64,000 bases of DNA from Nostoc sp. PCC 7524 (GTDB lineage Bacteria; Cyanobacteriota; Cyanobacteriia; Cyanobacteriales; Nostocaceae): positions 3,811,501 to 3,875,500 of the forward strand of contig NC_019684.1 in NCBI RefSeq assembly GCF_000316645.1. The letters run 5' to 3'. The translations under genes and the position numbers were made by a program. Shown piece by piece: positions 43,748-52,750 of the stretch. The notes beneath the pieces are model-generated. The model was not told the DNA's origin and did no database searches. It saw only the letters and a list, made by a program, of their open reading frames with translations. Position 1 is the first letter of the stretch. Every line of letters begins with the position of its first letter.

Positions 43748-43903
43748 TTACTTTTCTGTAGGTTTACTCCTAGGATTCTTTTGTAGCTGCTCTAGGAGTT
43801 TCTGTATTTCTAATACTGAGGTCTTTACCTCATTCAACTCTACTTTTAATTTATTTACCTCTTTTAGAACCGCTTCTGCTGTATATATTACTTTAATTGA
43901 CAT
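43748..43903 (-). CDS. Small coiled-coil protein
   Basis: A 51-aa protein whose residues 8-43 are a clear heptad helix (VLKEVNKLKVELNEVKTSV, then LEIQKLLEQLQK), ending in a basic tail. It lies 14 bp after the next gene upstream on the same strand. Probably an oligomerising small phage protein of unknown role. Confidence 0.6.
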   Translation of the reverse strand: MSIKVIYTAEAVLKEVNKLKVELNEVKTSVLEIQKLLEQLQKNPRSKPTEK

Positions 43904-43917
43904 ATATTTATTATACC

Positions 43918-44301
43918 TTATTTGATAAATTTATCTTCAATATCTTCTAACTTCTCTTGAATCTTAAGTACCTCAGAGAGTAGAAAGCTTTGCTCTATTT
44001 TAATATCTAATACAGTATCTACTAAATCCTCTACAGTGAAGGGAACTAAATCCCCATTTGGATTTCTAACTGAAGCTAGCTCTTCAATATAATCCTCAAA
44101 TTGATCTAAAGCATCCAGCTCTTTATTAAAAGCATTACATTCATCTACAAACTTACGTCTACCTGATAGGTTGTACTTTAGCTCAGAGAGTTTTGATTTA
44201 ATAGTTTTAAGCATTTCTTTGTGTCCTTTATTTAACTCTATGTTTCTAATATATATAAAGTCTGATGGTAAATAGTGGGCATTCATCAATATACCCAACA
44301 T
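43918..44301 (-). CDS. Hypothetical coiled-coil prophage protein
   Basis: A 127-aa, Lys/Glu-rich, helical protein (LNKGHKEMLKTIKSKLSELK; later QSFLLSEVLKIQEKLEDIED). There is no known domain. It diverges from the membrane protein gene at 44361 and is co-oriented with the small coiled-coil gene downstream. Met8 (MNAHYLPSD) is an alternative start. Confidence 0.6.
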   Translation of the reverse strand: MLGILMNAHYLPSDFIYIRNIELNKGHKEMLKTIKSKLSELKYNLSGRRKFVDECNAFNKELDALDQFEDYIEELASVRNPNGDLVPFTVEDLVDTVLDIKIEQSFLLSEVLKIQEKLEDIEDKFIK

Positions 44302-44360
44302 AATTAATTCAGTATTTTCCCTATTGGGATATCTTGTATAAGCGAGTTACAAAGGGGTTA

Positions 44361-45176
44361 ATGTCTCTTAAGCAAGGTAATTCTATTATTATGACCACTG
44401 CATCTAAGGCATTTGATTTCTTAAGAATGCTCTCAGTGCTTTTATCCTATAGGATAAATAGGGCAGAAGAATTATTAATATCCAATAACTCTGATATAGC
44501 TGTAGGGGAATCTATTAAAGCCTCCATAAAAGAGTTAATTATACCCAACTTAAAGAAACTTCTAGCTTATGTAATTGAGCTAGGGAGTAATACAGAATTA
44601 ATTAATAAGAGTTCTATGCAATCATTGTTCATTGAACTAAATCAATTAATTAATAATGATATTGCAGATATTAATATACTAAAGAATCTTACTAATGATC
44701 AATATATTCTACTTGGTTTAGAAATGATGAATGAAATATATACTGAAATCATACAAGAAATGTTAGGAATACTAAATTATTTAAATAATCAAGTACAACA
44801 AGAAATTCAAGAAGTAATTAATCACTTAGATAATTTACATAATAATTCCCCAGAGAAAGCTAATAATTCTAATCAGAATCCTCCCAAATCAACTCCCATA
44901 CAAACTAAACCAACCCAGCATACCACTACTAATAAAGTTAATAATCAAGCTTCTGTTAAATCAGCTACTACACAGCACCATAATCAGAGTAATGGACTAC
45001 CTAAAAAGCCTACACTCAAGGATGATGATCACCCTATATATCCTTGGTTAGGTTGTTTGACATTTATATTATTATTTGTATCAGGAATTTATTTATTCTC
45101 TTATTTATCAACATTCGTTAATCCTCTTACCCTTTATTTCATTTTAATGTTAATTGGCCTTTTATTTAGGCAATAA
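44361..45176 (+). CDS. Hypothetical prophage protein with C-terminal membrane segments
   Basis: A 271-aa protein. I start it at the ATG at 44361, preceded by AAAGGGG. A helical N-terminal half (about 1-150) is followed by an Asn/Gln/Thr/Pro-rich linker (about 160-225) and two hydrophobic segments at the C-terminus (WLGCLTFILLFVSGIYLF and LTLYFILMLIGLLF). This tail-anchored layout could place it in the host membrane. It is not holin-sized. Function unknown. Confidence 0.6.
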   Translation: MSLKQGNSIIMTTASKAFDFLRMLSVLLSYRINRAEELLISNNSDIAVGESIKASIKELIIPNLKKLLAYVIELGSNTELINKSSMQSLFIELNQLINNDIADINILKNLTNDQYILLGLEMMNEIYTEIIQEMLGILNYLNNQVQQEIQEVINHLDNLHNNSPEKANNSNQNPPKSTPIQTKPTQHTTTNKVNNQASVKSATTQHHNQSNGLPKKPTLKDDDHPIYPWLGCLTFILLFVSGIYLFSYLSTFVNPLTLYFILMLIGLLFRQ

Positions 45177-45283
45177 AAGAGGGAGAGTTTGCCTCAATTC
45201 TCCCTTAAGAAACCTCCTTCTAGTTAATAGGAAGGATACTAAACATCAACTTAATACTTACCTGAATAATAATCTATAAAGAG

Positions 45284-45388
45284 GGTGGCAACCCTTTATT
45301 CTTTATCTTTAAGGATTACTAGAAAGGGGGTTGCCACCTTCACCTTCGGTAAAGATGTCAACACTCATTTAGTGAGGGTTGCCACCTT
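45284..45388. repeat. Prophage multi-hairpin repeat, copy 1
   Basis: GGTGGCAACCC (45284-45294) pairs with GGGTTGCCACC (45328-45338). A degenerate CACCTTCGGTAAAG follows, then CTCATTTAGTGAG within GTCAACA...GGGTTGCCACC. It lies between the convergent genes at 44361 and 45416 and is one of four copies. Confidence 0.85.
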
Positions 45389-45415
45389 AAAGAGAGAGGG
45401 TTAATTCCCTCTCCC

Positions 45416-47419
45416 TTAGGCAAATGGATTATCATCTAACTCCTCTTCCTCCTGCCTAGCTCTCTTAGCATCCATTATCTTATTGATTACATCTGCACTA
45501 TCTTGATTGATATGGTATTCCCTAACTGTCTTACCACTTACCTTCTTCTTCTGTGCTTCTATCTCTATACCTAGTGATTTGAGAACTATCTGGATCAATT
45601 GCATAGGTTTCTTGTGGACATCTTTCTGCACTGTGATTCCTAGTAATTGCTTAATCTCACTTTTATAAAGTTTAGCCCAGTCAATTATCTTCGTACACGG
45701 CTCTATCTTTTTACCCTTAAGGCATTTATCATATTCAATAAATTCTAAGAAGTATTTTAATATCTCCTGTCTAGTAGCTCTATGCTTCCAATCAACTGCT
45801 AACCTCTTAACCTTATCTTCCTCATCCTTCTTCTCTAGCTCTTCTGTATCTGTATTAATCGCAGTCCAATTAGCTACAGCTTTAAAGTATTTATCCTCAT
45901 CACCTACCACTACTTTTAATAATTCCTCATCCCCTTCTACCAAATCCAATAGTTTATATCTCTTGACCGCTAACCTTTGCTCTCTAGTCAAATTCTCATT
46001 ATCCTTGAGGTATAGATAATCGAGCGTATTTAATTTCTCAGCATTCAGAACAGCTTGATTCTCCTCTTCTTTAATAGCTGCCCTGGTAGCCTTTAGTTGC
46101 TCTTTTATCTCCCTCTCTTCCTCTTCAGTAATGGTACTTTTGTACTCTACTACCTCACCTTCTAACTCAGCCTTCTCCTCAAAGCTCTCAGATAAGTTAT
46201 TCAAGCTAGCTCTCTCTAATGCTGTTAGCTCACAGCACATATCAAAATATGGTCTTTCATTAACTGTAAATTCCTGAGTAAATGGATTCCATTTATGACT
46301 CCATATCTCTCCACCCATTACCTCTAGAATTGATTTAGGCACCATCCCAAAGGTAAACATTTGTAATTCTGCTTTAATTACCTCAGCATCACATTCCTCA
46401 AACTGTCTTTTACTGCTAATCCAATACTCCACTTCCTTAACACTTCTAACTCTAGCTGATGCTTGCAATAGGTCAGTAGCAATCGCATACCCAACATCAC
46501 CAATCAAATAAACCTTCTCAAAATAGGGTGTAGATATATCCATTCCAGTAAACCCACTAGGAGATACAATCACTACCTGATATAACTTCTGTTGATTGTT
46601 AACATCCTTCATGAATGCCTTCTGCTTCGCATCCATTGAGTTATCCCCGTGAATGGATAATATCTTATTAGGGCTTATGACACCTCCTAAATCCTTAGCC
46701 AAATCCTTAACCCTACTTCTAGTATCACAGGCTACAAATACCTTCTTACCAACCTTAACCTGCTCCCTAAGATTCTTGATTAGCTCTTTATCATTCTCAT
46801 ACTTAACGAAGGTTTTATCTTTAGGGTTCCAGTTGTTCTCTACTAAGGTAATGTCCCCATCCTCTAATCCCATTACCCCTCTGAAGAATTTGATTGTCTC
46901 CTCATTCATATCTGCATCTAGGATAATGAGTTGCTTACATTGACTAAGTACAACTTGTAGGGTGGTATATATCTCCTGTCTCTTACTTCTACAAGTCTCT
47001 CCCTTAAAGTGTCTGAGCATTTGGGTAGCTTCATCAATCACTACCACTTCTCTATTCTGATAGCAGAACATTAAATTAGAGAGTGAATCTATGCAGATAG
47101 CTAGTCTATCCTCAATCAAACTACCTTTGTCTTTATAATAGGCAGTACCTAATCTACCTGCTAATTCTGCTGTCAATAATACCCTATGGCTAATAACTAA
47201 TAAGCTTGTTTCCTTAAGATTATCTGCTAACCATTTGGTCTTACCCGTACCCTTACCACTTTTAACAACAATCATTCTACTATCTACTCTAGAGAATTGT
47301 AAGTATTGTTGATTAAGTGCTATAATATTATTAACTTTATTTTGATTACTTTCTGAGGAGAGTGGGCCGTTCCCCTCTCCTTCTTTATTAAGAATATCCA
47401 ATACTTGTGTCATAGTCAT
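45416..47419 (-). CDS. Large P-loop helicase, CyRepA1-like replication protein
   Basis: A 667-aa DEAD-like ATPase. Walker A SGKGTGKTKWLA is at about 52-64, motif II VVIDEATQM at about 120, then ILDADM and the helicase C-terminal lobe with KVFVACDTRSRVKDLAK, SPSGFTGMDIS and LLQASARVRSV (arginine-finger motif VI). The C-terminal third is charged and helical with no name. I recall similar helicase regions in the cyanobacterial plasmid replication protein CyRepA1, which also has a primase-like part not obvious here. It probably drives early prophage replication. Direction fits the leftward early block. Confidence 0.7.
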   Translation of the reverse strand: MTMTQVLDILNKEGEGNGPLSSESNQNKVNNIIALNQQYLQFSRVDSRMIVVKSGKGTGKTKWLADNLKETSLLVISHRVLLTAELAGRLGTAYYKDKGSLIEDRLAICIDSLSNLMFCYQNREVVVIDEATQMLRHFKGETCRSKRQEIYTTLQVVLSQCKQLIILDADMNEETIKFFRGVMGLEDGDITLVENNWNPKDKTFVKYENDKELIKNLREQVKVGKKVFVACDTRSRVKDLAKDLGGVISPNKILSIHGDNSMDAKQKAFMKDVNNQQKLYQVVIVSPSGFTGMDISTPYFEKVYLIGDVGYAIATDLLQASARVRSVKEVEYWISSKRQFEECDAEVIKAELQMFTFGMVPKSILEVMGGEIWSHKWNPFTQEFTVNERPYFDMCCELTALERASLNNLSESFEEKAELEGEVVEYKSTITEEEEREIKEQLKATRAAIKEEENQAVLNAEKLNTLDYLYLKDNENLTREQRLAVKRYKLLDLVEGDEELLKVVVGDEDKYFKAVANWTAINTDTEELEKKDEEDKVKRLAVDWKHRATRQEILKYFLEFIEYDKCLKGKKIEPCTKIIDWAKLYKSEIKQLLGITVQKDVHKKPMQLIQIVLKSLGIEIEAQKKKVSGKTVREYHINQDSADVINKIMDAKRARQEEEELDDNPFA

Positions 47420-47489
47420 TTCTCTAACCTTTTATTTAATGATTTATTGTCTTTAATATAAGAAATAAGTAATAGTAAGATGTGGGATT

Positions 47490-47654
47490 TTATTCGCCAA
47501 CTTCCTTAATCTTGTCTCTATAATATTGCTCTAGAATGAATCTCACTTGAGCTGTTGCTGACCTCTCATTATTAGCCGCATCTCTCTTAATTGTATTATA
47601 TAAATCAATAGGCATTCTGACAGGGAATACAGGGTAATCTGGGTTATTTGCCAT
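47490..47654 (-). CDS. Ribbon-helix-helix DNA-binding protein (Arc-like)
   Basis: A 54-aa protein. The strand PVFPVRMPIDLY is followed by two helices (NTIKRDAANNERSATAQVRF and ILEQYYRD), the RHH/Arc fold: R13 lies on the strand and NxRSxxAQ starts helix 2. It lies 70 bp upstream of the helicase gene on the same strand, so it could be the early repressor or a copy-control regulator. Confidence 0.8.
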   Translation of the reverse strand: MANNPDYPVFPVRMPIDLYNTIKRDAANNERSATAQVRFILEQYYRDKIKEVGE

Positions 47655-47902
47655 TAGTTAATTTCCTTATTTATATCTCTCTATATATTTAATATAGCTA
47701 GTGAATTAGTATTTGGCCACTCCTTTAGTCTTATTTTAAATAAATATTTCTTATCAGTGATACCTATTAGGAGGTTTTGTGTTAAATATATCTTATGTAA
47801 TAATCTGTCAATCCCTCCCAAGGGGGAAAATTTATATAAATCTCTTATAAATTTAACAATTAACTAGACAAACTTCTTATATGTAATCTCAACTAATTTA
47901 TT

Positions 47903-48559
47903 ATGAGTAAAGATCGCATAACTTCAACTTATAAGCCCGGTCAAGGTGATCTTGGGTGGTCTCAAGTGCTACACAACTCACCACCCCTACTAAAGAATTC
48001 TCCAGCAGCTATTATACAGGGCGCTATTGAATTACTCAGACATAAAATTGAATTATTCCTATCACTACATACCACCCTTCAATATGATTTAGATTACCTA
48101 CTTAACTACCTTGATAGAAACATCTTTACTCTAGCTTCCTTTTGCTATTTAAAGGCAGATACAGACAAGCATTTACTACCTTGTGAAGCCTTAGATTGGT
48201 TGAGTAATAGGGTAGCCGAATTAGAGAAAGAATTAGGTAGCTGTCCAGATTTCCTTTACCATAAACACCCTAAGTTAGTCTGTTTGGATGGTGTTAGGAT
48301 TCAGGTTAGAGAACTAGAAAGAATCTATATTAGTTGGAGGTATAGCACCGAGATAATCACACACCTACTGGTCAATCCTCAACTAACCTATAAAGTAAAC
48401 TATCATTCAGCAATCCTTAATCGTCTCTCTAGCTATCTATTCTGGACTATTAGGAAGGAAGGTACCCTACTGCGATCTAAAGGGTTAGATATTGAGGAGA
48501 GGTATTGGTTATCTCAGGTAGAGGATTTTAATCCTCCAAAGGAATCTCTATTGACGTAG
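47903..48559 (+). CDS. PduO-type cobalamin adenosyltransferase-like protein
   Basis: A 218-aa protein, mostly helical. Three spots resemble the PduO/MMAB ATP:cob(I)alamin adenosyltransferase fold: TYKPGQGDLG near the N-terminus (family YTKTGDKG), CPDFLYHKHPK followed by IQVRELER (family FILPxG and VCRRAER) and ILNRLSSYLFWTIR (family FLNRLSDYLFTLAR), in the correct order. Other conserved residues, such as the second Arg of RRAER, are absent, so activity is uncertain. It stands alone between the early and late blocks. Alternative: a helical phage protein with chance similarity. Confidence 0.5.
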   Translation: MSKDRITSTYKPGQGDLGWSQVLHNSPPLLKNSPAAIIQGAIELLRHKIELFLSLHTTLQYDLDYLLNYLDRNIFTLASFCYLKADTDKHLLPCEALDWLSNRVAELEKELGSCPDFLYHKHPKLVCLDGVRIQVRELERIYISWRYSTEIITHLLVNPQLTYKVNYHSAILNRLSSYLFWTIRKEGTLLRSKGLDIEERYWLSQVEDFNPPKESLLT

Positions 48560-48677
48560 GAGATAGAAGCCCAATTCTTCTATCGAAGAATGAGATAGAA
48601 GCCTTCTAGTCAATAGGAATGATTAATTAACCCAATCAATAAAATTAATAATTAATCAAACCTATATAACTTTAAAA

Positions 48678-48780
48678 GGTGGCAACCCTTTATCCTTTTA
48701 TATACATTTTACTAGAAGAGGGGTTGCCACCTCCACCGAAGGTGGAGATGTCAACACTCACTTAGTGAGGGTTGCCACCT
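48678..48780. repeat. Prophage multi-hairpin repeat, copy 2
   Basis: GGTGGCAACCC (48678-48688) and GGGTTGCCACC (48721-48731) form the outer stem. Then TCCACC-GAA-GGTGGA (48732-48746) and CTCAC-TTA-GTGAG (48757-48769) follow, flanked by CAAC and GTTG. Confidence 0.9.
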
Positions 48781-48896
48781 CTACTTAAGGTGATTCATTC
48801 TTTCTATTGTCCCATCCCAACCCTTCTAGTTAGAGGGGGATGATTACTTAAACTCAGTATTGAACTATCCTAATCAATTAAATAATAAAGTTAAAA

Positions 48897-49000
48897 GGTG
48901 GCAACCCTTTATTCTCTATATATATAGTTATCTAGAAGAGGGGTTGCCACCTCCACCGAAGGTGGAGATGTCAACGTTAACCTAGTTAAGGTTGCCACCT
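48897..49000. repeat. Prophage multi-hairpin repeat, copy 3
   Basis: Same plan as copy 2. The third stem is TTAAC-CTA-GTTAA (48977-48989) where copy 2 has CTCAC-TTA-GTGAG, so both arms changed together. Confidence 0.9.
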
Positions 49001-49048
49001 TACAAGGTTAGGTGAAACTTCGTCCACCTCTACTTTACAGATATCTGA

Positions 49049-49258
49049 TTAGAAAGGGAACATACATTGCCAGCCCTTATGGAAGTTGCCTTTACCTACT
49101 GCGATCGCATTCATACGCTTAGAATTTAAATTATATTGCCTACAGAATTCGGATAATCCTCTAATCCTATATTCATTACCTTCAGGATCAATGCAGATAT
49201 ATTCTTTAGATCTAGGATGTTCAGCACCCCTTAGTCTGCCTTTATTAATAATACTCAT
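49049..49258 (-). CDS. Small NUMOD-like DNA-binding protein
   Basis: A 69-aa basic protein: a PRSKEYICIDPEGNEYRIRG beta hairpin, then LSEFCRQYNLNSKRMNAIAV, a helix-turn-helix as in the NUMOD modules of phage HNH and GIY-YIG homing endonucleases, ending KGWQCMF. No nuclease domain is attached. It could be the leftover of a homing endonuclease or a free-standing binding module. Confidence 0.6.
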   Translation of the reverse strand: MSIINKGRLRGAEHPRSKEYICIDPEGNEYRIRGLSEFCRQYNLNSKRMNAIAVGKGNFHKGWQCMFPF

Positions 49259-49393
49259 ATAATTCTCTTAATAACTAATATATAGATTCTATTATAAAGG
49301 AGTCCATATAGGCTATAGCATCCTTCCTCTTGCCCCTACAGACTCCTAAATTATCCTATTTTTATTATTAATTTATATATAATAAAAGGTGGT

Positions 49394-49906
49394 CTATGCC
49401 ACCTTCATTTCACCTTGTATGTAATCGTAGTAGGCACCTATCTTAGGTAGAATTGTAGACCTAGAGGATAGACCTTCCTTAAGTATCCATTTAAAGAGGG
49501 CTTGGATTAATAGCTCTTTATAGGGGTATTCTTGACCTATTCTGAAGTCAGTAAAGTCTACATGACAGGAATAGAGCTTTATATCTTCAATCATCTTCTG
49601 CTTATTAATATAGGCATATGATTGGGGTAGGGGTATTTGATTTAACTCTATCTCATCTACTAGATTAATATACACTAGCTCATCATAATTGCATCCGGAT
49701 ATATCCATTACCTCCGGGCTTAAATCCATATCCAGAGCTACTAGATTATTATTACCCTCTTCTAGTTCTTCTTTAAATATCTCCCAATCATCACCCATAC
49801 AAGCCCCTATCTTGAGGTATACATTACATGAATCTCCTAACATTTCAGCTATTAGATTAGCTTCTGTTTGATTAATAGTTGAAATGTAAATTAAACGGCT
49901 TGTCAT
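49394..49906 (-). CDS. Hypothetical prophage protein
   Basis: A 170-aa acidic protein (pI clearly low), mixed alpha/beta, with no motif I can name. The N-terminal strand SRLIYISTINQTEANLIAEM looks like a Rossmann-type opening, but no nucleotide-binding glycine loop follows. It is the only sizeable leftward gene among the late genes. It might be a host-takeover or immunity protein. The RBS is weak. Confidence 0.6.
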   Translation of the reverse strand: MTSRLIYISTINQTEANLIAEMLGDSCNVYLKIGACMGDDWEIFKEELEEGNNNLVALDMDLSPEVMDISGCNYDELVYINLVDEIELNQIPLPQSYAYINKQKMIEDIKLYSCHVDFTDFRIGQEYPYKELLIQALFKWILKEGLSSRSTILPKIGAYYDYIQGEMKVA

Positions 49907-50115
49907 TGCTTTACCTTCTTTCTCTTTAACATTTAATTTATATATTTAATATAACATATATACACATAATTATCAATCAAAGGTAAAGCAAGAAAGGAGC
50001 ATTTTAAAGGTAATTAATAGGCATTAGTGGAGAGAAAGTTGCCCATAATTTACCTTTAAATATAGATAAGAATATAAATATAGATAATTAATAAATCAGG
50101 TATAAATTTACATAA

Positions 50116-50529
50116 GTGAAGAAGAGTAAGAGAGGTAGAGGAAACCTCATTAAAGTCCCCGATAGAGCATTTATTCTCTATACTTCTGGGTATAGCTTAA
50201 GAAAGCTAGAAAAGCATTTCTGTATAAGTAAGGATACGATTGCTAATCATTTTAAGAAGACCTATGGGCCTAATTATAAAAATATAAAGAATCGTAATGG
50301 TATCCTACCTATTATCCAAGAGTATTTAAAATCTAATATCCTTAACACTAGACAAAAGGAAGTAGTAAGAAGGTGGTTAGATAATCCCTCCACTACTCAG
50401 CTAATAAGTAACTCAGATAGGCAACATTTAGACTCTAAATTATATACAAAAGATTACATAGATAAGCTAACAAAGCTGGAATGTAATCATTATGAGAAAG
50501 ACTGGCGAGAATTATTAATTAATAATTAA
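50116..50529 (+). CDS. HTH protein of the late region
   Basis: A 137-aa basic protein starting with GTG. Residues 18-48 (FILYTSGYSLRKLEKHFCIS, then KDTIANHF) form a helix-turn-helix. The C-terminal part (about 75-130) is helical and charged. It precedes the terminase region by about 500 bp and may be the late-gene activator or part of the packaging machinery; neither is proven. Confidence 0.6.
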   Translation: MKKSKRGRGNLIKVPDRAFILYTSGYSLRKLEKHFCISKDTIANHFKKTYGPNYKNIKNRNGILPIIQEYLKSNILNTRQKEVVRRWLDNPSTTQLISNSDRQHLDSKLYTKDYIDKLTKLECNHYEKDWRELLINN

Positions 50530-50540
50530 AGGTAAATATT

Positions 50541-50972
50541 ATGCTTATTTATAAATATCAACCAGGACAGGATAAATTATATCTTCCCTGTTATGACAAT
50601 ACTAAGACACGTAAGACTGGGTATGTAGATATCTATGATTTATTAAAATGTCTAAGACTTTATTACCTAGGTCAGTTAGATAATGTAGATGATTTCCTTG
50701 ATAGATTTTATCTACCTCCTCACCTATTAGATCCTAATAACACTTTGTTTGGTAAGTTGGATACTAACACTCTTCAGAAAGCTTTGAGTAAGTTATCAGA
50801 TCTAGATCAAGCTGCTATTGAACTCCACTATACATCTAACCCTACTATTAGTGAGAGAATGCAGCATTATTATAATCACAATCCTACTTTACTTAAATTT
50901 AACCAATGGGTAGAGGAAGCCTATGAGGAGGCATTATTAAACTTAGCAGACACCCTTATAATCCTAATTTAG
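50541..50972 (+). CDS. Hypothetical prophage protein
   Basis: A 143-aa protein 11 bp after the HTH gene, with RBS AAAGG. It is acidic and helical (LSKLSDLDQAAIELHYTSN). I see no known domain. It shares the YKPGQ/YQPGQ opening (KYQPGQDKLYLP) with the adenosyltransferase-like protein (TYKPGQGDLG), which is probably coincidence. It is followed by a terminator. Confidence 0.6.
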   Translation: MLIYKYQPGQDKLYLPCYDNTKTRKTGYVDIYDLLKCLRLYYLGQLDNVDDFLDRFYLPPHLLDPNNTLFGKLDTNTLQKALSKLSDLDQAAIELHYTSNPTISERMQHYYNHNPTLLKFNQWVEEAYEEALLNLADTLIILI

Positions 50973-51009
50973 ACAAATCTAATAGTTAGATATATATAAA
51001 ATATTTTAA

Positions 51010-51033
51010 AGGCACTCCTTAGTGCCTCTTTTT
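51010..51033 (+). terminator. Terminator directly before the small terminase gene
   Basis: AGGCACT-CCTT-AGTGCCT followed by CTTTTT, then ATG at 51034. The U-tract abuts the start codon, so it separates the upstream genes from the packaging genes or controls entry to them. Confidence 0.85.
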
Positions 51034-51540
51034 ATGACTAAATTAAAGACACATCATAGGGAGTTTGTAATATTATTAATTGCATCTAACGCAGGAATAT
51101 CTATAGAAGAAATAAAGAGCAAGTTTAGCGATAGATATCCTCAGCAATCTATAACAGACATCCAAATAAATAATATTAAAGCTAAATACAAAGACAGAAT
51201 TAATAACTTTAGAGAAGACTCTAGGTTAGCTTTAATCAAAGCATTTGAGCTAGGTATGTTTAAATATGCTCATAAATTAAATCGTCTATTAGCTTTAGAA
51301 AGATTAATTGAATTAGGTCTGAATGGGTATGAAGAGCAAGTTCAGACTGCTAAAGGAGAAATAAGAGAAGTCCGTAAGGTTGATCTGTATGTAGTGGCTC
51401 CAGCTATTAAAGCAATCAAAGAAGAGGTAGAGGAGATAACTAAATCTAATGATGCTAACTACCAGATAAATATTGAGTTAACTGAGCCTACGTCAGATGT
51501 AGAGGAGGATCATGAATCTAACCCTCAAGCTACATCATAA
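51034..51540 (+). CDS. Predicted terminase small subunit
   Basis: A 168-aa helical protein overlapping the large terminase gene by 29 bp, the usual place of TerS. The N-terminal part (about 8-45; FVILLIASNAGISIEEIKSK) fits a DNA-binding helix pair, and the C-terminus is acidic. The ATG at 51034 directly follows a terminator U-tract and has no clear RBS. GTG at 51022 (4 extra residues) has AAAGG 9 bases upstream but inside the hairpin. Function is inferred from position; no TerS family motif is clear. Confidence 0.65.
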   Translation: MTKLKTHHREFVILLIASNAGISIEEIKSKFSDRYPQQSITDIQINNIKAKYKDRINNFREDSRLALIKAFELGMFKYAHKLNRLLALERLIELGLNGYEEQVQTAKGEIREVRKVDLYVVAPAIKAIKEEVEEITKSNDANYQINIELTEPTSDVEEDHESNPQATS

Positions 51541-52735
51541 GCAAGCTCAAGTATTTAGCGATCGCAGTAGGTTTAAGTTAGTAATTGCAGGTAGGAGACT
51601 AGGGAAGTCTCGCCTTCTCCTAACCTCAGCTATTTATGCTGCCTTATCCTTTAATCAAGCTATTGACCCTGCATCCCCTCCAGTTTGCTTAATAGTAATG
51701 CCTACTTTAAAAGCTTGTAGGCAGATTCATTGGCAACCCTTACTCAACCTATTAGAAGGTCAGCCATTTGTTGAGAATATATCTAGGACAGACTTCAGAA
51801 TCAAGCTCAAGGGTAATAAGCCAGATATTCTCTTAAGAGGTGCTGATAATAATGGAGATTCTCTTAGAGGTTTAAAGTGTTATTACGTAGGGGTAGATGA
51901 GTTTCAAGACTTCTCACTTAAAGCTTGGGAGGATGTAATCTACCCTACCTTAGCTGATACTCCCAACTCTAAAGCTCTTTTAATTGGCACTCCTAAAGGT
52001 AAATCACATTTCCTCTATAAATTCCACCAACAAGCTAAATCTAGTAAAGATTGGAGTTACTTCCATTTTATTACAGAAGACAACCCATTTGTACCTAGAA
52101 GATATCTAGAACAAGCTAAATTAAGCTTACCTCCTAGAGTATATAAGCAAGAGTTTGAAGCATCCTTTGAGGACTTCGAGGGGCAATTCTATACTCAATT
52201 TAATAATCACCATATAGTAGATAATTTACCTAACTTTGAGTTTACTTATCTAGGGATTGATTGGGGAGATATTAACCCTGCTCTATCAGTAATAGGTTTT
52301 ACTAAAGACCGTAAATATTACCTAATAGATGCTTGGGAGAATAATAGTCAAACTCCAGTAGTTATAGATGATTTTATTAATAAAGCTGTATATTTCTGTA
52401 ATAAATACAATATATGGAGAGGATTTGCTGACCCGTCTAGACCCTCCAGTATTATTGAATTTCAGAAGGTGGGTAGGAAGAAGGGTATTAAAGGGTTAGC
52501 TAAAACAATAGCTGGGTTTAATAAAGTAAATGAAGGTATACAGATAGTAGATTCTTTATTTTATCAAGATAGATTCTTTGTACATTCTTCCTTATTAAAT
52601 ACTATAAATCAGATTAGAAGTTATCACAGAGAAGTTAAGGATGGAATCATATTAGATATAGAAGCCGCTAATCAACAAACACACGTTTTAGATTGCATTA
52701 GATATACCTTAGCAACCTTAGAGAAAAGAATATAA
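51512..52735 (+). CDS. Terminase large subunit
   Basis: A 407-aa packaging motor. The ATPase has Walker A-like AGRRLGKSR (about 26-34), PTLKACRQIHW, Walker B VGVDEFQD (about 127-134) and coupling motif IGTPKGKSHFLY. The RNase H-like nuclease has the first Asp in LGIDWGD (about 250), then FADPSRPSS and a late Asp in THVLDCIRY. It translocates DNA into the prohead and cuts it. The length is typical. It overlaps TerS and is followed by portal after 15 bp. Confidence 0.93.
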   Translation: MNLTLKLHHKQAQVFSDRSRFKLVIAGRRLGKSRLLLTSAIYAALSFNQAIDPASPPVCLIVMPTLKACRQIHWQPLLNLLEGQPFVENISRTDFRIKLKGNKPDILLRGADNNGDSLRGLKCYYVGVDEFQDFSLKAWEDVIYPTLADTPNSKALLIGTPKGKSHFLYKFHQQAKSSKDWSYFHFITEDNPFVPRRYLEQAKLSLPPRVYKQEFEASFEDFEGQFYTQFNNHHIVDNLPNFEFTYLGIDWGDINPALSVIGFTKDRKYYLIDAWENNSQTPVVIDDFINKAVYFCNKYNIWRGFADPSRPSSIIEFQKVGRKKGIKGLAKTIAGFNKVNEGIQIVDSLFYQDRFFVHSSLLNTINQIRSYHREVKDGIILDIEAANQQTHVLDCIRYTLATLEKRI

Positions 52736-52750
52736 ATAAACTAAATAAAT

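Larger units (their letters stand above)
48560..49048. other. Intergenic region holding two hairpin repeats
   Basis: 489 bp between convergent genes at 47903-48559 and 49049-49258. Besides the two repeat copies it has a small hairpin after the first gene (TTCTATC around GAAGAATGA, GATAGAA; about 48577-48600). Nothing else is apparent. Confidence 0.6.
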
